DNA from: Diaphorobacter limosus
Lineage (GTDB): Bacteria > Pseudomonadota > Gammaproteobacteria > Burkholderiales > Burkholderiaceae_C
NCBI RefSeq assembly: GCF_033100095.1
Contig: NZ_CP136921.1
Coordinates: forward strand, 3,809,001 to 3,873,000
DNA: 64,000 bases
Direction: 5' to 3'
Within the stretch, counting starts at the first letter, position 1, and the number at the start of each line of letters is the position of its first letter. Positions 1 to 7,272 of this stretch are shown one piece after another. Below the pieces are notes generated by a model. The model worked only from the letters and a program-made list of their open reading frames with translations. It was not told the origin of the DNA and ran no database searches. A program made the position numbers and the translations under genes.

Positions 1-586
1 GCAGCCACTGTATGCACGGTTCGACAGCATGAAAACCGAGGACATTGCAGCCGACCAGGCGGCCATGGCGATCGGCGAGCGTTTGTTCATGAACAACTGT
101 GCCCAGTGTCATGGCTCGGACGCACGCGGTAGCAAGAGCTTCCCGAATCTGTCGGACAAGGATTGGTTGCACGGTGGTACGCCCGATGACATTCGCAAGA
201 CCATCCATGATGGTCGAGTCGGTGTGATGCCCCCCATGGCCGCAGCGGTGGGTTCGCCCGACGACGTGCGCAACCTGGCCCAATACGTGCTAAGTCTGTC
301 GGGAAGTCCGCACGATTCTCTCAAGGCGTCGCTGGGCAAGGCCAAGTTCACCGCCTGTGCGGCTTGCCATGGCATGGACGGCAAGGGCATGACTGCCATG
401 GGAGCCCCTAATCTGACCGATGACATTTGGCTGCATGGCTGGGGCGAGGCAGCGATCGTGGCTATGATCAACGATGGCAAGACCAATCAAATGCCGGCCC
501 AGGCTGGCAAACTCACAGATCAGCAGATCAATGTGCTGACCGCCTATGTCTGGGGCATGTCCAACAAGCCCGGCGCTGCAAAATAA
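1..586 (+). CDS. ccoP: Cytochrome c oxidase cbb3-type subunit III CcoP, C-terminal part
   Basis: This is the C-terminal part of the diheme subunit III of the cbb3-type, high-oxygen-affinity terminal oxidase. The protein is anchored in the inner membrane and passes electrons towards the catalytic subunit. The frame is already open at base 2, so the membrane anchor lies outside the window, and the PLYARFD stretch before the first in-window Met is typical of the CcoP interior. Two CxxCH haem-binding motifs are visible (CAQCH and CAACH), each followed by a Met that could be the sixth ligand (VMPPM, NQMPA). A hairpin terminator follows, then ccoG. Confidence 0.95.
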   Translation, partial: QPLYARFDSMKTEDIAADQAAMAIGERLFMNNCAQCHGSDARGSKSFPNLSDKDWLHGGTPDDIRKTIHDGRVGVMPPMAAAVGSPDDVRNLAQYVLSLSGSPHDSLKASLGKAKFTACAACHGMDGKGMTAMGAPNLTDDIWLHGWGEAAIVAMINDGKTNQMPAQAGKLTDQQINVLTAYVWGMSNKPGAAK

Positions 587-600
587 GGCATTTGTATCGG

Positions 601-634
601 CCGGCAGCCCCTCCTAGGGGTGCCGGTTTTTTTT
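601..634 (+). terminator. Rho-independent terminator after ccoP
   Basis: CCGGCA-G-CCCC pairs with GGGGTGCCGG around a five-base loop, with one bulged G, and is followed by eight T residues. It lies 14 bases after the ccoP stop and should end or attenuate the cco operon transcript before ccoG. Confidence 0.85.
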
Positions 635-671
635 GTTTTGCAAGCCCGTCTTGCACCAAGAGATTTTCAAC

Positions 672-2114
672 ATGAAGCCAGCCGACGGAAAGCCCCGCAA
701 GGTTATCCCCATTGCGGCAGCGCCGGCAGAAAAGCCGAAGACCGAATCCGCATCTTTGTACGAGGCGCAGAAAAAGGTCTATCCGCGCTCGATCAGTGGC
801 GTATTCGCCAATTGGCGCTGGATCATGGTGTATGTCACCCAGTTGGTTTTTTATGGCCTGCCCTGGCTGCAATGGGGTGAGCGCCAGATGGTGTTGTTTG
901 ATCTGGGTGCTCGGCGCTTCTACATCTTCGGTCTGGTGCTCTACCCGCAGGATTTCATCTATCTGACGGGGCTGCTCATCATCTCGGCGCTTGCACTGTT
1001 CTTGTTCACGGCGGTGGCAGGGCGGCTGTGGTGCGGATTTTCCTGTCCACAGACGGTTTATACCGAGATCTTCATGTGGATAGAGCACAAGATCGAAGGC
1101 GATCGCAGTGCGCGCATCCGGCTCGATAACGGCCCCTGGACATTTGAAAAGACCTGGAAAAAATCGCTGAAGCAACTGGTGTGGATTGCCGTGTCATTCT
1201 GGACCGGTTTTACATTTGTCGGATATTTTGTACCCATCCGGGAGTTGGGTGGCGAACTTATGTCGCTGCACGGAAGCTGGCAGATTTTCTGGGTGTTTTT
1301 CTACGGCTTGGCGACTTACGGCAACGCCGGCTACTTGCGTGAGCAGGTATGCAAATACATGTGTCCGTACGCGCGCTTCCAAAGCGCGATGTTTGATAAC
1401 GACACCCTGGTTGTCACATATGACCCGGAGCGTGGCGAGCCCCGTGGCCCGCGCACCAAGGCGGTGGACTACAAGGCCAAGGGTCTGGGTGATTGCATCG
1501 ATTGTTCACTGTGCGTACAGGTCTGCCCCACGGGAATCGATATCCGCGATGGGCTGCAGTACGACTGTATTGGCTGCGGCCTGTGCGTGGATGCCTGCAA
1601 TACCGTGATGGACAAGATGCAGTATCCACGCGGCCTGATTCGGTTTTCCACGCAGAACGGCGTGAAGAACCACTGGACGCAGTCGCAGATGCTCAAACGT
1701 GTCCTGCGGCCACGGGTATTGTTTTATTCCGGTATTTTGATCGCCTTGTGCATAGGGATGATGGCCAGCTTGGTGGTGCGTACCCCATTGAAGGTAGATA
1801 TCGTGAGGGATCGAGCGGCTCTGTCGCGCATCGTGGCAGGCGGGAAGCTTGAAAACATTTACCGACTGCAAATCATGAACGCCACCGAGGGGGCGCAGCG
1901 CTATGTGATCAGTGCACGTGGACTGGACGGGCTTGAGGTGATCTCCGAACCGGAGATTGACATCGGCCCGGCAGAATCTCGCTGGGTGGTCGTGCGGCTG
2001 CAAATTCCCTATGGATCGGCAGCGCCTGGCTCACACACCGTGTATTTTGATGTCCGTGCCCAGGATGACAAAGGCCAGGTGGCAGAAAAATCCGTGTTCC
2101 TGGTGCCGCGCTAA
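672..2114 (+). CDS. ccoG: Cytochrome c oxidase accessory protein CcoG
   Basis: CcoG (FixG/RdxA family) is an inner-membrane iron-sulfur protein that assists copper handling during cbb3 oxidase assembly. The 480-residue protein has several hydrophobic helices in its first 220 residues and one near residue 360. Between them are two ferredoxin-type clusters, CIDCSLCVQVCPTG and CIGCGLCVDAC. The C-terminal third is a soluble Ig-like domain, as usual in the family. An upstream in-frame TTG at 633 lies in the T-run of the terminator, so the ATG at 672 is preferred. It belongs functionally with the preceding ccoP. Confidence 0.95.
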   Translation: MKPADGKPRKVIPIAAAPAEKPKTESASLYEAQKKVYPRSISGVFANWRWIMVYVTQLVFYGLPWLQWGERQMVLFDLGARRFYIFGLVLYPQDFIYLTGLLIISALALFLFTAVAGRLWCGFSCPQTVYTEIFMWIEHKIEGDRSARIRLDNGPWTFEKTWKKSLKQLVWIAVSFWTGFTFVGYFVPIRELGGELMSLHGSWQIFWVFFYGLATYGNAGYLREQVCKYMCPYARFQSAMFDNDTLVVTYDPERGEPRGPRTKAVDYKAKGLGDCIDCSLCVQVCPTGIDIRDGLQYDCIGCGLCVDACNTVMDKMQYPRGLIRFSTQNGVKNHWTQSQMLKRVLRPRVLFYSGILIALCIGMMASLVVRTPLKVDIVRDRAALSRIVAGGKLENIYRLQIMNATEGAQRYVISARGLDGLEVISEPEIDIGPAESRWVVVRLQIPYGSAAPGSHTVYFDVRAQDDKGQVAEKSVFLVPR

Positions 2115-2193
2115 GGGTTGATGTACGAGCATCCGCTGTTTTTGTATTGATTTTTTTGTATTGGGCCTCGGAAGGCCCAGGGAGTCCGCAGTC

Positions 2194-2472
2194 ATGTCAC
2201 CCAACTCATCAGCGAATTCGACGCCTGAGTCTCAGCCTTGGTGGAAGTATGGCCATGTCTGGTTGATCATTGCCGGGCCGGTGATCGTGGTAATCGCTGG
2301 CTTCATCACACTTTGGCTGGCGTTAGCACGGCCAGATCCAGTGTTGACGGAAGACTACTATCAACGGGGTCTTGACATCAACAAGACATTGCAAAACTCT
2401 CAGATGAGCATGACGCCAGCAACCAAGGGGCGCAACCACGCTGCTACCCCGGTGCAGGATCAACCACGCTGA
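2194..2472 (+). CDS. fixH: FixH-like small membrane protein
   Basis: This 92-residue protein has one strong transmembrane helix (roughly residues 20-42, around GHVWLIIAGPVIVVIAGFIT) followed by the motif LTEDYYQRGLDIN. That motif is characteristic of FixH/CcoH proteins, which help mature cbb3 oxidase. Full FixH is about 150 residues, so this is a short form without the periplasmic domain, common in betaproteobacteria. A stem with a CGGA loop (2162-2179) sits just upstream of the ATG and may affect expression. The position after ccoG matches the usual cco accessory operon. Confidence 0.75.
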   Translation: MSPNSSANSTPESQPWWKYGHVWLIIAGPVIVVIAGFITLWLALARPDPVLTEDYYQRGLDINKTLQNSQMSMTPATKGRNHAATPVQDQPR

Positions 2473-2555
2473 TTCTGGGGCCTAAGGGGAATCAAGGAGA
2501 CAGTTGCCGTGCATGTAGTGCTAGTCTGCGAGCACAACAGCTTGGAGGTGCTTCG

Positions 2556-2843
2556 ATGTGGATGCAACGACTGATGTGGATTGCGTGGCCTGCGTTTCTC
2601 ATGGCCGGTGTCATGGAGATGGTGGTTTTTGCCTTTGTCGATCCGGAGGCGTTGCAGTGGTTTGACCAGCCTGTGAATCTGTCGCGCGAAGGCGTCTATA
2701 CCGTCGCGTTTTTCTTGTTCTGGCTGGTGATTACGATATCAGGCGCTTTGACGACCCTGTTGTCGTTCTCTCCCTTCGAGTTCAACCATCGGGAGTCGTC
2801 GGAGACGGACAGGCCAGCTGATAACCCCAAGTACGTGTCATGA
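2556..2843 (+). CDS. Small two-helix membrane protein of unknown function
   Basis: This 95-residue protein has two hydrophobic segments (about residues 5-30 and 45-68) and a polar, acidic tail. A clear GGAGGTG ribosome-binding site precedes the ATG. I do not recognise a named family. Its place between the cbb3 accessory genes and fnr suggests a link to respiration. It converges with fnr, leaving 34 bases between the two stops. Confidence 0.7.
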   Translation: MWMQRLMWIAWPAFLMAGVMEMVVFAFVDPEALQWFDQPVNLSREGVYTVAFFLFWLVITISGALTTLLSFSPFEFNHRESSETDRPADNPKYVS

Positions 2844-2877
2844 TCCTGACAATGCGGGAGGCCTGAATCGCCCAAGT

Positions 2878-3606
2878 TTAGTGACAAGCCTGCTGGCTGT
2901 TGACAATTCGCTTCAAGGCTTCCGTATTCACAATGCGAACATGGCGCTGCTTGACTTCCACAATGCCCTCCTCAACGAATTTGGAGAAGGTGCGGCTCAC
3001 GGTTTCAAGTTTCAGGCCCAGGTAGCTGCCAATTTCCTCGCGGGTCATGCGCAGCACCAGTTCTGACTGCGAAAAGCCGCGCGCATGCAGGCGCTGCACC
3101 AGGTTCAGCAAGAAGGCGGCCAGGCGTTCCTCGGCGCGCATGCTGCCCAGCAGCAACATCACCCCATGCTCACGGACGATTTCACGGCTCATGATCTTGT
3201 GCACATGGGTTTGCAGTGCCGTAACTTCGCGCGACAGTTCCTCGATACGCTCAAAGGGCATGACGCAAACCTCGGCGTCTTCCAGAGCCACGGCATCGCA
3301 GGTGTGGCGGTCGTTGACGATGCCATCCAGACCGATGATTTCTCCAGCCATCTGGAATCCGGTGACCTGGTCGCGCCCATCTTCGGTTGCTACGCAGGTT
3401 TTGAAGAATCCTGTGCGGATGGCAAAGAGCGAGGTAAATGCCTCCCCGTTGCGAAACAAGGTTCCGCCGCGCTTGACCTTGCGGCGAACTGCAACGATGT
3501 CATCAATGCGCTTGAGCTGCTGGTCATCCAGACCCACAGGCATGCACAGCTCGCGCAGGCTGCAATTGGAGCAGGCTACTTTGATGGTTTGCAGGTTGGA
3601 AGACAT
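2878..3606 (-). CDS. fnr: Fnr/Anr family oxygen-sensing transcription regulator
   Basis: This 242-residue Crp-Fnr family protein controls genes for low-oxygen metabolism. Three N-terminal Cys (C12, C15, C21) and C103 in the effector domain give the four ligands expected for an oxygen-labile 4Fe-4S cluster. The effector domain is followed by a helix-turn-helix with the recognition stretch LETVSRTFSKF, containing the E-x2-SR residues that read TTGAT half-sites. The gene is divergent from hemN, and the shared region holds an FNR-type site. The neighbouring cco genes and hemN are classical targets. Confidence 0.95.
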   Translation of the reverse strand: MSSNLQTIKVACSNCSLRELCMPVGLDDQQLKRIDDIVAVRRKVKRGGTLFRNGEAFTSLFAIRTGFFKTCVATEDGRDQVTGFQMAGEIIGLDGIVNDRHTCDAVALEDAEVCVMPFERIEELSREVTALQTHVHKIMSREIVREHGVMLLLGSMRAEERLAAFLLNLVQRLHARGFSQSELVLRMTREEIGSYLGLKLETVSRTFSKFVEEGIVEVKQRHVRIVNTEALKRIVNSQQACH

Positions 3607-3724
3607 GGATACTCGGTTCCTAGTACGGACTTACAGCCGAATGTAACCGAGACTTGGGATGTCGCGATTCGTTGAGTGACTTTGATCCAAGGTCAAATTG
3701 TCGTCAACTCGGCTTCATGGGGGC

Positions 3725-3738
3725 TTGATCGGCGTCAA
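3725..3738 (+). promoter_or_regulatory. FNR/Anr binding site upstream of hemN
   Basis: TTGAT-CGGC-GTCAA matches the FNR consensus TTGAT-N4-ATCAA at nine of ten defined bases. It lies 55 bases before the hemN ATG in the fnr-hemN divergent region, consistent with activation of the oxygen-independent enzyme at low oxygen. Confidence 0.65.
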
Positions 3739-3792
3739 GGACACAGGGTGGACTCTACGGCACAGTGCGCACGAATTGCAAGGAACCCTTTC

Positions 3793-5175
3793 ATGACTGT
3801 CGTTACCACCGAGCTCTTGCGTCGCTTTGACGTTCCGGGGCCGCGCTATACCTCCTACCCTACCGCCGATCGTTTCGTGGAGGCTTTTGGTGAAAAGGAG
3901 TACATCCTGGCATTGCAACAGCGCCGCGTGGGATCAGTGGCCAAGGCCATGCCGTTGTCGCTGTACATTCACATACCGTTTTGCGAATCGTTGTGCTACT
4001 ACTGTGCCTGCAACAAGATCATTACCCGCCACCCCGAGCGGGCCGATGTATATCTGCGTTACCTGAGCCGGGAAATTGACCTGCACACCGCGCACTGCGG
4101 TGTCGGCCAGCATGTCAGTCAGCTGCACTTTGGTGGTGGGACGCCGACTTTTTTGTCCGATGACGGCTTGCGTGAGCTCATGGGCATGCTCAAGCGCAGT
4201 TTTGTGTTGGTGCCAGGAGGGGAGTACTCCATAGAGGTCGATCCGCGCACGGTTGATGAACAGCGGCTGGCGTTGCTGGCTGAGCTGGGCTTCAATCGGC
4301 TCAGCTTCGGGGTGCAGGACTTCGACCCAGAGGTACAGAAAGCCGTACACCGCATACAGCCAGCAGAAAAGGTGTTTGGTCTGGTTGAAAGCGCGCGCAA
4401 GCTGGGTTTCGACTCGGTGAACGTGGATCTGATCTATGGTCTGCCAAGGCAGACGCCAGAGTCATTTGACCGTACCCTGGAGCAGGTTGCGCAACTGCGA
4501 CCTGATCGGATAGCGCTCTATGCCTACGCCCATTTGCCCGAGCGTTTCAAGTCGCAACGCCGCATCATCACCGCAGAACTGCCCATGGCGTCGGCCAAGG
4601 TGTCGATGCTGGCTCGCTCCATTGATGCATTCATGAACGCCGGCTATGTCTACGTGGGCATGGATCACTTTGCACTGCCCGAGGATGCGCTGGCGGTGGC
4701 CAAGCGCCAGGGGCGGTTGCACCGTAATTTCCAGGGCTATAGCACGCAGCCTGACTGTGATCTGATTGGCCTGGGCGTATCCGCCATTGGCCGCGTCGGT
4801 GCAACGTACAGCCAGAATGTGAAGACCCTGGACGAATACTACGACGCCATCGACCATGGCCACCTGCCGGTCGTGCGGGGGCTGGCATTGACCAAGGATG
4901 ATCTGGTGCGCCGCGCCGTCATCATGGCTCTGATGTGTCAGGGCGAGTTGCTGTTCGAGCCCTTGGAGCAGTCCTGGCTCATCGACTTCCGCAGTTACTT
5001 TGAAGCGGAGCTGCGGCAGCTTGAAGAAATGGCCGAGCAAGGGTTGGTCAGCATCAGTCCCGAGGGCGTCAAGGTCACAACCATGGGGTGGTTCTTTGTG
5101 CGCGGTGTGGCCATGGTATTTGACAGGTATTTACAGGCAGATAGGAACCGCGCGCGCTTTTCCCGCATCATTTGA
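3793..5175 (+). CDS. hemN: Oxygen-independent coproporphyrinogen III oxidase HemN
   Basis: This radical-SAM enzyme decarboxylates coproporphyrinogen III to protoporphyrinogen IX in haem synthesis without oxygen. The 460-residue length is normal. The cluster motif C64-x3-C68-x2-C71 with the extra C73 (CESLCYYCAC) is the HemN signature, followed by GGGTPTFL and a C-terminal HemN domain. The frame extends upstream without stops, but the ATG at 3793 is preceded by AAGGAA and starts at the conserved N-terminus. The TauE/SafE-like gene begins four bases after the stop, so the two are probably cotranscribed under Fnr control. Confidence 0.95.
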   Translation: MTVVTTELLRRFDVPGPRYTSYPTADRFVEAFGEKEYILALQQRRVGSVAKAMPLSLYIHIPFCESLCYYCACNKIITRHPERADVYLRYLSREIDLHTAHCGVGQHVSQLHFGGGTPTFLSDDGLRELMGMLKRSFVLVPGGEYSIEVDPRTVDEQRLALLAELGFNRLSFGVQDFDPEVQKAVHRIQPAEKVFGLVESARKLGFDSVNVDLIYGLPRQTPESFDRTLEQVAQLRPDRIALYAYAHLPERFKSQRRIITAELPMASAKVSMLARSIDAFMNAGYVYVGMDHFALPEDALAVAKRQGRLHRNFQGYSTQPDCDLIGLGVSAIGRVGATYSQNVKTLDEYYDAIDHGHLPVVRGLALTKDDLVRRAVIMALMCQGELLFEPLEQSWLIDFRSYFEAELRQLEEMAEQGLVSISPEGVKVTTMGWFFVRGVAMVFDRYLQADRNRARFSRII

Positions 5176-5178
5176 GCC

Positions 5179-5901
5179 ATGTTATGGGCTCTGGCATCGA
5201 CGGCTTTTTTCATGGGTTTGATGGGCGGGACGCATTGTCTCGTCATGTGTGCCGCACCCTGTGCGGCTTTGACGGGGAAGGGCGCGGCGCCGGCGGGTGA
5301 TACCCGGGTGGTGCGGCTGGCGCCGCAGGCTGGAACTCTGCAGCGCACGGCGGGTTTTCATCTGGGGCGGCTGATGGGCTATGGGTTCGCCGGAGCCCTG
5401 GCTGCCTGGGCGATGGACCGCCTTGCATGGCTTGGCCAAAACACCGCTGCCTTGCGTCCGGCCTGGACATTGCTGCATGTGCTGATTCTGGCCTGGGGTC
5501 TGCTGATGATGCTGCAGGCGCGTCAGCCAGCGTGGCTGGAGCATGCCGGTCGTTCGGTCTGGACGAAGGTGCGTGCTCTGGTGGCACGCCCAGGGGGACT
5601 GTTCGTCACGGGCATGGCCTGGGCGCTGTTGCCTTGTGGTTTGCTCTATACCGCTCTGCTGACTGCGGCCCTGAGCGGCAGTGTGCTGCGCGGTGCGCTG
5701 TGCATGGTGCTCTTTGGTGTGGGCAGTGGGGTTTGGTTGGTGGCGGGGCCAATTCTGTGGCGCAGTTTCCGTGCCCGCGTAAATCGCGTCGCCAGTTCCT
5801 GGGGCTCAAAGCTGGCTGGCGTTGTGCTTTTCGCCATGGGCGGCACGGCATTGTGGATGGATGTTGTGCATGGGCAACCCGCTCCCTGGTGTTTGCCCTG
5901 A
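5179..5901 (+). CDS. Sulfite exporter TauE/SafE-like (UreH-type) membrane protein
   Basis: This 240-residue polytopic membrane protein has about six hydrophobic helices. It carries the motif GGTHCLVMCA near the N-terminus and a second half containing LLPCGLLYTALL, the two-repeat pattern with Cys/Gly motifs of the DsbD-transmembrane/UreH-like subset of TauE/SafE proteins. Such genes commonly sit beside cbb3 oxidase and hemN genes, and a role in copper or cytochrome assembly is often inferred. The direct function is not visible from sequence. It follows hemN by three bases. Confidence 0.8.
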   Translation: MLWALASTAFFMGLMGGTHCLVMCAAPCAALTGKGAAPAGDTRVVRLAPQAGTLQRTAGFHLGRLMGYGFAGALAAWAMDRLAWLGQNTAALRPAWTLLHVLILAWGLLMMLQARQPAWLEHAGRSVWTKVRALVARPGGLFVTGMAWALLPCGLLYTALLTAALSGSVLRGALCMVLFGVGSGVWLVAGPILWRSFRARVNRVASSWGSKLAGVVLFAMGGTALWMDVVHGQPAPWCLP

Positions 5902-6006
5902 AAAGACAATGTGCAACAAAGTGCTTGGCGCGTAACAGGTGATAATGTTTCAGGCACATGGGCCGTGTCGACATGTGTTTGTCGTGCCCATTACAACTGA
6001 ATTGAC

Positions 6007-7272
6007 GTGAACCAGGCTGTCCTGATTGATATCGACGCTCTGCGAGTTGGGATGTTCATCCAGCTCGAGTTGGGTTGGATCAATCATCCCTTTCCGATGA
6101 GTAGTTTCAGGCTCTCATCTCCCGACCAGATCCGCGTGTTGCGTGAGATCGGGCTTCAATCCGTGCGTTACATCCCTGCCAAAAGCACGGTAACCGCCGC
6201 AAACGCCGGGCTGCGGTCTGAAGAGGCGAGGGATGAGCCTGAGAGCGATGCCATGGTCCAAGCGGAGCTGGGTGCTGCCGATCTGTTGGCGCAATTCAAT
6301 GCGCGCCAGCAGCACTGCAATCTTCGGTTTCAAGAGGCCACTCGCACCTATGCCGCAGTCTCAGCCCATGTGCGCGCTGAACCGGCGCAGGCGCGCGAGC
6401 AGGCAGAAGCGCTGATCCGAACATGTGTTTCAGATCTCCTGACGCGAGGTCCCTGCGCCGTGCATTTGCTGGCCGATGGTGTCAGCCAGCGCTCGGCAGC
6501 GCATGCGGTCAACGTGATGGTGCTGGCCTTGCTGCTTGGGCAGGCCATCGGCTTGCAGGCGCAACAGTTGCATGGTTTGGCTTTGTCTGCATTGCTGCAT
6601 GATCTGGGCAAGGTGAATCTGCCAGCCCATATTGGTGAGCCGGGTGCTGCCCTGAGGGCTGCCGACATGCAGCGCTACCACAGTCATGTAGGACTGTCGG
6701 TGGAGCTGGCGCAGAACATGGCTTTGCCAAGCGATGTGCTCATTGCAATTGCGCAGCATCACGAAATGGCCGATGGCAGTGGCTACCCGCTGCATCTTGT
6801 GGCGGACGACATCAGTCGCTGGGGGCAGATTCTGGCTTTGGTCAATCGTTATGACCGGCTGTGCAATCCGCTGCACGGTGATCAGGCTTTGACGCCGCAT
6901 GAGGCAGTGGCAAAGCTTTTTGCCCAGCTGCGGGGAAGTTTCGATGCGTCGGTGCTGGGTGCCTTCATACGGCTGATGGGTGTGTATCCGCCGGGCTCAT
7001 TGGTGCAGCTGGTGGACGGGCGTTTGGCGGTGGTGATGGTTGTGGATCCGGCGCGTCCCCTGCGCCCTTGGGTGGTGCCGCATCAACCGGACGTGCCGCG
7101 CAGCCAGGTGGCCTTGCTGAACCTGGCGCAAACGCCCGAGCTTGGCATTCTGCGCAGCCTCAAGCCGGCGCAGTTGCCACGTGCTGCCCTTGAATATCTG
7201 TTGCCACAACCGCGTATTTGCTACTTTTTTGCGCGCGCCCTGGATTCACTTGGCGAAGGGGATGCGGCATGA
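6007..7272 (+). CDS. HD-GYP domain cyclic-di-GMP phosphodiesterase
   Basis: This 421-residue protein starts with GTG. The first about 130 residues resemble the DUF3391 N-terminal domain of HD-GYP proteins. The catalytic domain has the metal-binding HD in LLHDLGKVN and an intact HHEMADGSGYP motif, so it is predicted to hydrolyse cyclic-di-GMP. Its TGA overlaps the ATG of the next gene (ATGA), which encodes a GGDEF-EAL protein. The two are thus translationally coupled and act on the same second messenger. Confidence 0.92.
   Translation: MNQAVLIDIDALRVGMFIQLELGWINHPFPMSSFRLSSPDQIRVLREIGLQSVRYIPAKSTVTAANAGLRSEEARDEPESDAMVQAELGAADLLAQFNARQQHCNLRFQEATRTYAAVSAHVRAEPAQAREQAEALIRTCVSDLLTRGPCAVHLLADGVSQRSAAHAVNVMVLALLLGQAIGLQAQQLHGLALSALLHDLGKVNLPAHIGEPGAALRAADMQRYHSHVGLSVELAQNMALPSDVLIAIAQHHEMADGSGYPLHLVADDISRWGQILALVNRYDRLCNPLHGDQALTPHEAVAKLFAQLRGSFDASVLGAFIRLMGVYPPGSLVQLVDGRLAVVMVVDPARPLRPWVVPHQPDVPRSQVALLNLAQTPELGILRSLKPAQLPRAALEYLLPQPRICYFFARALDSLGEGDAA

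Noticed and set aside
1414..2003. Minus-strand frames opposite ccoG
   Set aside because: They overlap the ferredoxin domain of CcoG in antisense and have no start signals or recognisable domains.
3682..3696. TTGAT-CCAAG-GTCAA as a second FNR site before hemN
   Set aside because: The half-sites are separated by five bases instead of four, which does not fit Fnr dimer spacing. The site at 3725-3738 has the right spacing.
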